From the NCBI RefSeq assembly GCF_034541975.1, contig NZ_JAVYJM010000001.1: DNA of 64,000 bases. One strand, written 5' to 3'. Source of the stretch: Dermacoccus abyssi (GTDB lineage: Bacteria > Actinomycetota > Actinomycetes > Actinomycetales > Dermatophilaceae). The notes under the pieces are model-generated. The model saw only the letters and a program-made list of their open reading frames with translations, ran no database searches and was not told the origin of the DNA. Shown here piece by piece: positions 51,876 to 59,692 of the stretch (position 1 is its first letter; every line of letters starts with the position of its first letter). A program made the position numbers and the translations under genes.

Positions 51876-53288
51876 TCAGAGCTTGCCGGTGGTCGCGTAG
51901 GCGCGCAGCTGCGTCAGCGAGCCGTTGAAGATGTTCGTGTCGTAGCCCTTTGCATCCAGCGCGGCGTTCTGCCAGATCGCGTGCTTGCGGTTCTGTGACG
52001 ACCACATGGTCGGCAGCGGGCCGACCGAACTGCTGTAGCGCGCAAGCCACAACGGGTTCTGGGCGAGAACGGAATCCTTGACGACGACGGCCTGCTGCGT
52101 CGTTCCGGTCTGCGGGAGCGTCCCGTTCGAACCTGCGGCACTCGCATCGGTGCCGACGCATTGGTTCCACCAGATCGAGGCGGTGTAGATCATCGGGTTC
52201 ACGCCGGTACGCGTGCGGTACTGGGTGACGAAGTCGTTGATCCACGTGCGCATCTGCGTCTGGGTCATGTCGAAACACATGGAGCCGTAGGGGTTCCACT
52301 CCATGTCGAGGGCCCCGGGCAGGGTCTTGCCGTCGTTCGACCACCCGCCGCCGTTCGACACGAAGAAGTCGGCCTGCTGCGCTCCGGTGGCGGACGAGGG
52401 ATTCGCGAAGTGGTAGGCGCCGCGGATGATGCCGTTGTCGTACGCGCCGGTGTACTGCGAGGCGAACTTGGGGTTCTTATAGTAGTCGCCCTCGGTGGCC
52501 TTGGTGTAGAGGAAGGCCACCCCGGCTTCCTTCCACCCGGCCCAGTCGGACAGGACCGTGTGGCCGCTGATGTCGATGCCTGCGACGCTGGTCGGCTCGC
52601 TCGGCGTCACATCGCCGCTCGGGGGCGTGACGACGGTGGTGCCGCCGGTGGTGGCATCGGTGGTCGGGTTGGTCGGGATGGGCTTGACGACACCGAGCGA
52701 GGGGGAGGTCACGTTCGGCTTCTGCGAGATCTCGATGTGGCCGGAGAACAGCGGCACGCGAGAGTTGTAGTCGATCTCGTACTGCCACTTCTTCGTCACC
52801 GCGTTGAGCTTCACGCCGGAACGCCACGTCACCTTCGCGCCGAAGGTTCGTGCCTGGAGCGAGGCGACCCGCGCCTTCTCGACGGTTTCGGCTTCGGCCT
52901 TCGTGGAGTAGGAACCGTTCACCTTGAACGAGTGCGCACCGGCGATGAGCGGTGCGGGTGCGACGCCCAGCTTGGTGTCCCCGTTCCAGATGGCACGCGC
53001 CCGGTTGTAGCTCACGTCGTAGAGGTAGCCGGTCTGACGGCCGGCACCCGTACCGGCGTCGATGCGGTGGCAGGCGCCGGCCTTGATGCTCGTGCCCTTG
53101 TATTTCTTGATCGCGGAGATGGCTGACGTGCGGGCCTTCTCGCAGGCGGCCAGCGTGCTCGAGTGCGACTGCTGGTACAGCCCGTGACGGAAGGTGTAGT
53201 TGGCAGCGGCCTGTGCGGGCGCTGCGGCGGGGACGAGCAGACCGAGGCTCGCGGTGGCGAGCACGACGGAACGTGAGAATGACGGCAC
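51876..53288 (-). CDS. Secreted GH25 lysozyme (N-acetylmuramidase)
   Basis: 470 residues from GTG 53288, with GAGGAA upstream. Sec signal peptide of about 30 residues ending APAQAAA. Residues ~40-220 form a repeated Tyr/Lys-rich module with GAKVTWRSGVKLN, probably wall binding; a Pro/Thr linker precedes the C-terminal GH25 domain beginning VAGIDISGH. Catalytic acids appear in GALDMEWNPYG (DxE) and the barrel ends in QNRKHAIWQNA. It cleaves the MurNAc-GlcNAc bond of peptidoglycan. The 225-bp upstream gap contains AT-rich patches but I found no clear promoter. Confidence 0.88.
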   Translation of the reverse strand: MPSFSRSVVLATASLGLLVPAAAPAQAAANYTFRHGLYQQSHSSTLAACEKARTSAISAIKKYKGTSIKAGACHRIDAGTGAGRQTGYLYDVSYNRARAIWNGDTKLGVAPAPLIAGAHSFKVNGSYSTKAEAETVEKARVASLQARTFGAKVTWRSGVKLNAVTKKWQYEIDYNSRVPLFSGHIEISQKPNVTSPSLGVVKPIPTNPTTDATTGGTTVVTPPSGDVTPSEPTSVAGIDISGHTVLSDWAGWKEAGVAFLYTKATEGDYYKNPKFASQYTGAYDNGIIRGAYHFANPSSATGAQQADFFVSNGGGWSNDGKTLPGALDMEWNPYGSMCFDMTQTQMRTWINDFVTQYRTRTGVNPMIYTASIWWNQCVGTDASAAGSNGTLPQTGTTQQAVVVKDSVLAQNPLWLARYSSSVGPLPTMWSSQNRKHAIWQNAALDAKGYDTNIFNGSLTQLRAYATTGKL

Positions 53289-53513
53289 GGTGAGAGGCTT
53301 CCTCGTCAGGGGCGGGGGAAGAGATCCGTCGCCCACGTGAATCGCAGTGGGAAGGCTGCGGATTCGACGGTAGGGATCGCGTGCGCCCAAAGAGACCCAA
53401 CGGTTTGAATCGTTATCGAGGCGCGATGTGATCGAGACCGTAGCGCGACAGTCGGTAGGCCGACCGAATGGGTGGCCAGGCACCTCGCCCGACCCTTCGG
53501 GCCCTTCGGTGGC

Positions 53514-55784
53514 TCAGCTCGCGCTACTGGCGGCCTTCGAGGGCGGGGGCAGTTCGTAGACGGAGACCGTGGGCGAACTGAAGATTGTGGTCGTGAGGTC
53601 GGCCAACTCCGGCGAGACCCTCGATGCGCGGGAGTCGGCGTAGAGGTAGCGCACCCCGCGTGCGGCGAGAGCGTCGAGCACCTGTCGATCCGGAGCCGAG
53701 AACGCTCGCTCGTTCTGGGCGAACGCCTTCGCGTCGTAGTACGGCTGGTACATGTAGCGGTAACCGCCCACGCCGTTCCGGATCCGGGCGCTGGAACTGT
53801 AGGCCCAAGCCCCGATGTCGACCGGCGAACGCGTGATGGCCGACACCCAGAAACCCCGTGCGTCGCAGTGATCGACGGTCACGACGGCGAGACAGTGGAC
53901 GTTGGTGGCCACGAGTGACGCCTTCCGGTTCGCCTGCGCAAGGGCGCGACCCGCATCGAGTTCGTCCTCGGTGAGTGGCGAGCTGGCGGTCGGGGGATTG
54001 GCAGGCTTGACCACCGGGGCGTATTCGGGGGTCATCGTGTAGGCAGTGGCAAGGACGGGGGCGGCCAGGCTGTAGCCGAGAACGGAAGCCCCCAGTGCGA
54101 GTGCGGCCCGCGGGTGCCGCTTGCGGCGCGCGAGCAACACGATGCTCACGAGGGCGAGCAGGAGGACAACACCGGCGATCGGGGCTATACGCGACATGCG
54201 AAGCGGCGCGAGGTGCTCGTAGACGGACGTGCGTTGCCACACGAGGGCCACACCGAACGAGGCGACGCCGATGATTCCAGCGGCCAGGGCCACCGCCCGC
54301 GTGTCGGAGCGTCTGCGTGCCCCGTTGACCAACGCGACGAACCCCCAGGCGATGAAGACCGCCGACACGGGCTGCAGCCCGCGCATGAAGTAGACCTGTG
54401 ACAGGGAGGGGTGAGCGAGCGCGAACATGGCCGCCACGGCTACCAGGAACATACCGATGAACATCGAGCGCGCCACGACGTCGTCGATCGCCCCCACGAA
54501 GAGGATGACTGCATAGGTCGCGAGCAACGCCACGACGAACAGAGCGAGCACGTCGAAACCTGGCTCGCGCCCCATCTTCTGAAGGGCTCTCCACGGCCGC
54601 AGCTGGCGGGCGGTGGCACCGAGCAGGAAGATCGAACCGCCCCCGCCGCCGGCGAAGAGAGGTGCTGTACCGAGCACGATGGCTCCGCCGACGGCGCCGA
54701 GCACGATGGGCCGGACGACACCGCGCCGGCGCCACAGCGCGTGCAGGGTGACGATGCCGAGACCGCCCATGAGCGTCGGCAGGATCGACACCTTCGTACC
54801 CGGGCCCATGAGAGCGAGCAGGAGAGCCAGCGCCGCCGTCGGCACCGGGACGCGAGGCGTTCGCAGGATGATGATGACGACCCAGGTGAGCAACAGACAC
54901 AGGGGCAGGCTGAAAAGGTGCGAAGGGCTGACCCAGATGAGCGCGAACGTCGAGCCGGTGTCGATGACCTCGCTGAACAGCGCGACGGGTGGGACGGCGA
55001 TGAGCAGCGGAGCCAGGGCCGCGACGAGGGCCGAACGAGAAAGGGCAAGACCCATCTCGTAGGCGAGGCCGAGCGTCGCCAACCCCACGGGCAGGAACCA
55101 CGCGACGACGGAGACCGCGTCGATGTCGACCCCGCTCGCAAGGCTCAGTGCGGCGCCGTGGGCGTTGCTGAACCAGTGGTAGGACAAGGGTCCTTCGGCA
55201 GCTGACTGGGGATCGGTCGGCGGCACCTGATGCATGGCGAGTGCGGAGATCGCGACGTGCCACTCCATGTCCTGGTACCAGCGCAGGTGGTGGTCGAGAG
55301 GCGTGATGCGCCACAGGGTGAGTGCCAGGGAATGCAGGGCGACGGCGCTACTGACGAGGAGTGCGCCGACGGCCCACCAGCGGCTGCGGGGCGCCTCGGC
55401 AGTTTCCTGGGTGCGAGGTGCGGGCGCGAAGCGGCGGAACGCGAGTTCCCACAGGCCCGCGAACAGCGCGGGCGTTACGAGGACCAGCCAGGTCTGTCCG
55501 GTGGCGACACCGACGGCCCACCCGAGAAGTTGCGCGGCAAGGCCGGCGGTGAAGGCAACACTCAGCCGTCCCACCCGTGTGAGCGTCGGGAAGCGCCGCG
55601 TGATGACGAGCCCGGGGCCGAGGACGGTGAGGCCGTACGCGAAGACGAGACGCGCGATCTCGGGCCAGGCGACGCCGGCTCGGTTGACGGCGAAAGCGCC
55701 GGCGAGGAACGTGAATGCACCGACGGCGTCGGAGGCCTCGAGACGGCGAAGAGAGAGGGACGAGCCGGGGGAGTTCACGTGCAC
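53514..55784 (-). CDS. Large GT-C-like integral membrane protein
   Basis: 756 residues with ~14-16 hydrophobic segments to about residue 600 and a soluble C-terminal domain. A short acidic motif in the first large loop (YQDMEWHVAIS) and later YFMRGLQP resemble GT-C glycosyltransferases that use polyprenyl-phosphate sugars. The C-terminal domain ends GVRYLYADSRASRVS... like the donor-binding end of such enzymes. GTG start 55784, with TATGCT five bases upstream; the next GTG (55778) is an alternative. Possibly cell-envelope glycan modification; the exact reaction is unknown. Confidence 0.65.
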   Translation of the reverse strand: MHVNSPGSSLSLRRLEASDAVGAFTFLAGAFAVNRAGVAWPEIARLVFAYGLTVLGPGLVITRRFPTLTRVGRLSVAFTAGLAAQLLGWAVGVATGQTWLVLVTPALFAGLWELAFRRFAPAPRTQETAEAPRSRWWAVGALLVSSAVALHSLALTLWRITPLDHHLRWYQDMEWHVAISALAMHQVPPTDPQSAAEGPLSYHWFSNAHGAALSLASGVDIDAVSVVAWFLPVGLATLGLAYEMGLALSRSALVAALAPLLIAVPPVALFSEVIDTGSTFALIWVSPSHLFSLPLCLLLTWVVIIILRTPRVPVPTAALALLLALMGPGTKVSILPTLMGGLGIVTLHALWRRRGVVRPIVLGAVGGAIVLGTAPLFAGGGGGSIFLLGATARQLRPWRALQKMGREPGFDVLALFVVALLATYAVILFVGAIDDVVARSMFIGMFLVAVAAMFALAHPSLSQVYFMRGLQPVSAVFIAWGFVALVNGARRRSDTRAVALAAGIIGVASFGVALVWQRTSVYEHLAPLRMSRIAPIAGVVLLLALVSIVLLARRKRHPRAALALGASVLGYSLAAPVLATAYTMTPEYAPVVKPANPPTASSPLTEDELDAGRALAQANRKASLVATNVHCLAVVTVDHCDARGFWVSAITRSPVDIGAWAYSSSARIRNGVGGYRYMYQPYYDAKAFAQNERAFSAPDRQVLDALAARGVRYLYADSRASRVSPELADLTTTIFSSPTVSVYELPPPSKAASSAS

Positions 55785-55844
55785 ACCGCAGCATAAAGCG
55801 CGTCATGGCGGCATTCCGCGAGGCACGCCGTCACCCCGAACGCA

Positions 55845-55879
55845 CCCGAGCGTCCACCGTGTCACGGTGGACGCTCGGG
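55845..55879. terminator. Hairpin with a 3-base loop
   Basis: Perfect 16-bp stem (55845-55860 with 55864-55879) closing a GTC loop, immediately after the stop of the leftward DUF6918 gene. Very stable. Confidence 0.8.
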
Positions 55880-55894
55880 GCAGAAGTGATTGAT

Positions 55895-56323
55895 TCAGCC
55901 GGCGTGCTTCTGCAGGGTGGCGCCGATGGCGGGCAGCGATTCCTTGATGAGGTCGGCGGCCTTGCCGCGCATGCTGCCGTAGACCTTCGAGATCTGATCG
56001 CGGCTCGTGGCCTGCGCGCGGGCGTCGGCAACCTTGAGGATGTCGGAGGTCACCTCGTCACCGCGGCCTGCGAGATAGGCGCCGAAGTCACCCTGGCCGC
56101 CGAACTGCTCCCAGTAGGGGTCGAAGATGGCGGTGATCTGCTCGAGGTTCTCGTTGAGCACCTTCGGCACGTCGGCCTTCTTCTTCGCAGCGGCGTAACC
56201 CGTCTTGATGGCGGCACCGGAGAGGCCGCGCTTGTTCGAGACCTCGGTGTCGATCGTCGCGGCGAGGTCGGCGGACACAGCGGGGCGCACGGCGGGGGCG
56301 AGGAGCTTCTCGGACAGAGACAT
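55895..56323 (-). CDS. DUF6918 protein
   Basis: 142 residues with GAAAGG upstream of ATG 56323. The opening MSLSEKLLAPAVRPAVSADL followed by KRGLSGAAIKTGYAAAKK is the DUF6918 signature; the rest is helical, with FDPYWEQFG and a Lys-rich C-terminus. Small cytosolic helical protein of unknown function conserved in actinobacteria. Ends at a strong hairpin. Confidence 0.8.
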   Translation of the reverse strand: MSLSEKLLAPAVRPAVSADLAATIDTEVSNKRGLSGAAIKTGYAAAKKKADVPKVLNENLEQITAIFDPYWEQFGGQGDFGAYLAGRGDEVTSDILKVADARAQATSRDQISKVYGSMRGKAADLIKESLPAIGATLQKHAG

Positions 56324-56461
56324 GGGATGCCTTTCTGACGGGGTAAATACTGCGCTCACCATAGCCGCCGCGGGTGACAGCGCCGTCGCGGGTGAGGCGC
56401 GCGGTCGAACGCGGCTCAGCGGAACGCCGCGGTTGTCACCGGGCCGTGGCAGTCTCGACTC

Positions 56462-56851
56462 ATGACGACGAGAACAGCGAACTTCTGCATTGACTGTGCC
56501 GACCCGCGGGCCTTGGCCCTGTGGTGGGCCGACGTGGTCGACGACTTCGAGGCCGACGAGCAGGACGAGTGGACCGACGAGGAGGCCTGGTTGGCCGGCC
56601 CCGTGGGGCGAGACCTCGTGTTTCTCAAGGTGCCCGAACCGAAGCAGGTCAAGAACCGCATGCACGTGTGCGTTCGCCCGGTCGACACCACGCGTGACGA
56701 GGAGGTTGAGCGTCTGCTCGCCCACGGCGCCACAATGGTCGACGATCTACGTCAGCCTGACGAGGGCTGGGCAGTGCTCGCCGACCCGGAGGGCAACGAG
56801 TTCTGCGTCCTCACCGCGGACGCGGAGCGCTGTGGCGTAGCCCAGGGCTGA
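56462..56851 (+). CDS. Single-domain VOC protein (glyoxalase-like, Glyoxalase_6)
   Basis: 129 residues. CIDCADPRALALWWADVVDD opens the VOC fold and HVCVRPVDTTRDEE with DPEGNEFCVLTAD ends it, typical of Glyoxalase_6 proteins. Metal ligands are only partly visible (H near 68, E near 115). CAGTCT (56450-56455) is six bases before the ATG. It may dimerise into an antibiotic-binding or isomerase-type protein; substrate unknown. Confidence 0.8.
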   Translation: MTTRTANFCIDCADPRALALWWADVVDDFEADEQDEWTDEEAWLAGPVGRDLVFLKVPEPKQVKNRMHVCVRPVDTTRDEEVERLLAHGATMVDDLRQPDEGWAVLADPEGNEFCVLTADAERCGVAQG

Positions 56852-56883
56852 AACGCTTGGGCCGCTCGTGGCACAGTGACACC

Positions 56884-57507
56884 ATGAGCACGCTGCCGAG
56901 TTTCGTGTCGAGCACACCCGTCGAGACGCCGCGCCTCCGTCTGCGCCCGATGACGAGCGACGACGTCGCGGCGGCTGCGGCAATTCGCGCCCAGCCCGAG
57001 GTCTACGCCTACCTGAGCCACGGTGCGCTCACGCCCGCCCAGCTCGAGGCCAGGCTGCGGCTCCGGATGGCCCGCACCACCTTGGCCAACGACGTCGAAC
57101 GCGAGGTCCAGCTCGTCGTCGAGGCGTTCGCTCAGGACGATGACGCGGCGGTCGTCGGCGACTGCGGCTTCAAGGTGGCACGCGCCTGGACGCAGAACGA
57201 CGCACCCACCGACAGCCTCGTTGCGCGAAACCACTACGCGATGTCGCCGCTCGTGGCGGGGCGCGGCCTGGGCACCGAACTCGTCGGAGCACTCGTCGCC
57301 CACCTGTTCGCCGAGCCGCACGTGCATCGCATTCAGGCCGATGTGTTCGCCGACAACGTCGCGTCGCGCACCGTGCTCGAACGCAGCGGTTTTCGTCAGG
57401 AGGGCTACTTCGTCGACGACGGCATCATCGACGGCAAGTTCGTCGACGCGTGCCTCTACTCGCTTCTGCGCCGTGAGTGGGAAGGCGGTCAGGCCGCGGG
57501 GCGGTGA
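56884..57507 (+). CDS. RimJ/RimL-type GNAT acetyltransferase
   Basis: 207 residues. TPRLRLRPMTSDD then LVAGRGLGTELVGALVAH (acetyl-CoA loop) and VFADNVASRTVLERSGF follow the RimJ/RimL acetyltransferase group, which modifies ribosomal or antibiotic amino groups. CACAGT (56872-56877) is six bases before the ATG. The 3' end overlaps the convergent potassium-channel gene by 19 bases. Confidence 0.85.
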   Translation: MSTLPSFVSSTPVETPRLRLRPMTSDDVAAAAAIRAQPEVYAYLSHGALTPAQLEARLRLRMARTTLANDVEREVQLVVEAFAQDDDAAVVGDCGFKVARAWTQNDAPTDSLVARNHYAMSPLVAGRGLGTELVGALVAHLFAEPHVHRIQADVFADNVASRTVLERSGFRQEGYFVDDGIIDGKFVDACLYSLLRREWEGGQAAGR

Positions 57508-59216
57508 CGCTTGAGCTTGCGCCACAGCCACGTCTCCGGCACGTGGGCGCCGGTCGCGATGTACTCCGCCGCAGCGTCCGAGTACTGCGTTTCGTGCAGC
57601 GCGAGCAGCCCCGAACGGTGCCCGACGACGAGCAGGTGGTCGTCGGTCGTCACGGTCGTCGACTCGTCGGGCGCGAAGATGTGTTCACCGTTGCGCACGA
57701 GGACGAGCGGTACGAGCGGGAGGTGCTCGTCGCGGCCGTCGGGGCTCTTGAGGATCTGCCCGACGGTGAGTTCGTCGTGCAGCAGCCAGCGGTGAAGCGC
57801 GGGTGAACCCTGCGCGGACAGGTCGACGAGCAGGCGCTCCTTGCCTGTGTGGCCGCAGTGCGCGGTGAGGCGGGCCATGATGGCTTCGGCGAACTCGTTG
57901 GGCTGCTGGACTGCGTACTCGACGAAGCTCCAGAACAGCGGCGTGATGACGCGGGCGAGGCTCTCCTGGGCGACGAGTTCCGTGGGCGTGAAGACGGAGT
58001 CGATGTCGAGCGCGCTCACGAGCGAGGCGCGGGCGTCGGACTGCTGACGCACGGCGACGAAGAGGTCGGAGCGCTCGATCTTCGCGCGCTCGGCGAGTGC
58101 GAGGTTCGTCGTGTCGTTGTTCGTGCCGACGACGAAGCCGTTCGCGTTCGACAGGTCAGGGTGGCCGTCCTTGGGGTCGACCACGGTCACCTTCATGCCG
58201 GCGCGCGTGAGGTCGTTCGTCACTTCCTCGGAGAACTCACCGTCGGCGCACACCACCCAGCTGCCGCCGGGTTGGGGCAGGAACGGCTTGGGCATCTCGT
58301 CGTCGCGCGGGTCCATGAGCCACTTCACGAGGGCGTACGTGGCAGGGCGCTGCAGCGCGAGGACGAGGTAGGCGCCGTACCGGTCGCTCGGGTTGATGAC
58401 GGCGTTCGGTGCGAAGTCATCCATGCGTTCCTCGACGACGCGGTCCATGCAGCGTGCGATGACGCTCGTGCCGGGGCGCAGCAACGTCGTCGCCATGACG
58501 ACGGCGAGGTTGTCGGTGTCGTCGTCGGTGAGGGCCAGCACGCCCTCGCAGTGCAGATTGGCGAGGCCTGCCATGCCGAGCACGCTGGGCAGGCTCGCGT
58601 CGGCCTCGAGCGCAGGGACGTCGCTCTGCAACTCGTCCGTGGCGATCCGCTGGATGCGGTCCTCGCTGCGGTCGATGACGACGAAGCGCCGCCCCGCCTC
58701 GTCGAGTTCGCGGCAGACCTGACGCCCGGCCTGGCCGTACCCGCAGACGATGAGGAACGGTTCGCGGATGCGCTTGACCTTGCGGCGGAAGCGCTGCATC
58801 GCGACGGCGTCCTGGAAGCTCGCCGACTGCAGCAGTGACAGGAGCGTACCGATGGCGTACGCCCAGCCGACGACCGTCATGAAGATGCAGACCGTCACCC
58901 ACATCCGTTGGGCGGTGGTGAAGGGCACGATCTCGCCGAAGCCGATCGTCGAGGCGGTGTAGGAGATGAAGTAGAACGCCTCGAACGGCGACAGGTGCGT
59001 CGCGTTTCCGTTCGCGTCCTTGCCCGGGATGATCGACAGCCCCAGCACGGAGATGGCGAACACCGTCGTGATGAACACGAGCGGCGAACGCATCCGGCGG
59101 ATGACGATGAAGATCGCGTCGGTCGACGGTGCCTCGTCGGGGATGCGCACGGGCCGCCGCAGCCGGGTGCGGTGGCGGTGGCTGTGGCGGGCGAAGAAGG
59201 CGAGCATCGCGCTCAT
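57489..59216 (-). CDS. Potassium channel with RCK/TrkA-N domains
   Basis: 575 residues. Two membrane helices (about 47-65 and 105-128) flank the pore helix and the filter TIGFG in TASTIGFGE. A RCK domain follows with the Rossmann motif VCGYGQAGRQV, and a second TrkA-N/TrkA-C-like half (VVCADGEFSEEV..., VVGTNNDTTNLALAERA) repeats it. The protein is a ligand-gated K+ channel of the two-TM RCK type. The start lies 13 bases after the stop of the DUF6394-like gene without a ribosome site, so it is likely coupled to it. Confidence 0.88.
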   Translation of the reverse strand: MSAMLAFFARHSHRHRTRLRRPVRIPDEAPSTDAIFIVIRRMRSPLVFITTVFAISVLGLSIIPGKDANGNATHLSPFEAFYFISYTASTIGFGEIVPFTTAQRMWVTVCIFMTVVGWAYAIGTLLSLLQSASFQDAVAMQRFRRKVKRIREPFLIVCGYGQAGRQVCRELDEAGRRFVVIDRSEDRIQRIATDELQSDVPALEADASLPSVLGMAGLANLHCEGVLALTDDDTDNLAVVMATTLLRPGTSVIARCMDRVVEERMDDFAPNAVINPSDRYGAYLVLALQRPATYALVKWLMDPRDDEMPKPFLPQPGGSWVVCADGEFSEEVTNDLTRAGMKVTVVDPKDGHPDLSNANGFVVGTNNDTTNLALAERAKIERSDLFVAVRQQSDARASLVSALDIDSVFTPTELVAQESLARVITPLFWSFVEYAVQQPNEFAEAIMARLTAHCGHTGKERLLVDLSAQGSPALHRWLLHDELTVGQILKSPDGRDEHLPLVPLVLVRNGEHIFAPDESTTVTTDDHLLVVGHRSGLLALHETQYSDAAAEYIATGAHVPETWLWRKLKRHRPAA

Positions 59217-59229
59217 GGGGCGCAGGGAT

Positions 59230-59607
59230 TCAGCGTCGGCGGTAGGAGATGGTCTCGGACACGAGCAGCACGACGCTCACGATGTTCGCCAGCAGGGCGC
59301 CGCCGGAGAGCGAGACGATGCTGGAGGTGGTGCCGGGGTCGTTCTCGTATCCGCCGGCCAGAACGTAGAACGCTGCCGCGGAGACGAGTTGGAGCACAGC
59401 CACGAGGGACGTGGCGAGGTGGATAGCGCCGATTTGCGTGCGGTCACCGAACTTGAGCACGAGCGCGATGAGGTTGACGAAGATCGCCACATACAGCTCG
59501 TTGATGTTGTGCAGCTTCGGGTCGCTCATGTCGCCGATGAAGTAACCGAAGTTCATCGTGGCGGCCAGCAGCACGAAGAAGCCGAAGACGACTTTTTCGA
59601 GGTTCAT
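59230..59607 (-). CDS. Four-helix membrane protein (DUF6394-like), channel partner
   Basis: 125 residues, four hydrophobic segments (about 5-25, 39-53, 64-88, 98-118), with short polar loops. The sequence appears to match the DUF6394 family of small actinobacterial and proteobacterial membrane proteins found next to RCK channels; family from memory. TACGCT (59615-59620) is seven bases before ATG 59607, so this promoter also drives the channel gene. Possibly a subunit or regulator of the channel. Confidence 0.7.
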   Translation of the reverse strand: MNLEKVVFGFFVLLAATMNFGYFIGDMSDPKLHNINELYVAIFVNLIALVLKFGDRTQIGAIHLATSLVAVLQLVSAAAFYVLAGGYENDPGTTSSIVSLSGGALLANIVSVVLLVSETISYRRR

Positions 59608-59692
59608 ACGTGAAAGCGTACGGCGTCGAACGGTCCGCCCTCCATCGCGGTGCCGATGGGAAGGTTCCTCGCGGTGGGCGCGGGCTCGCGGG

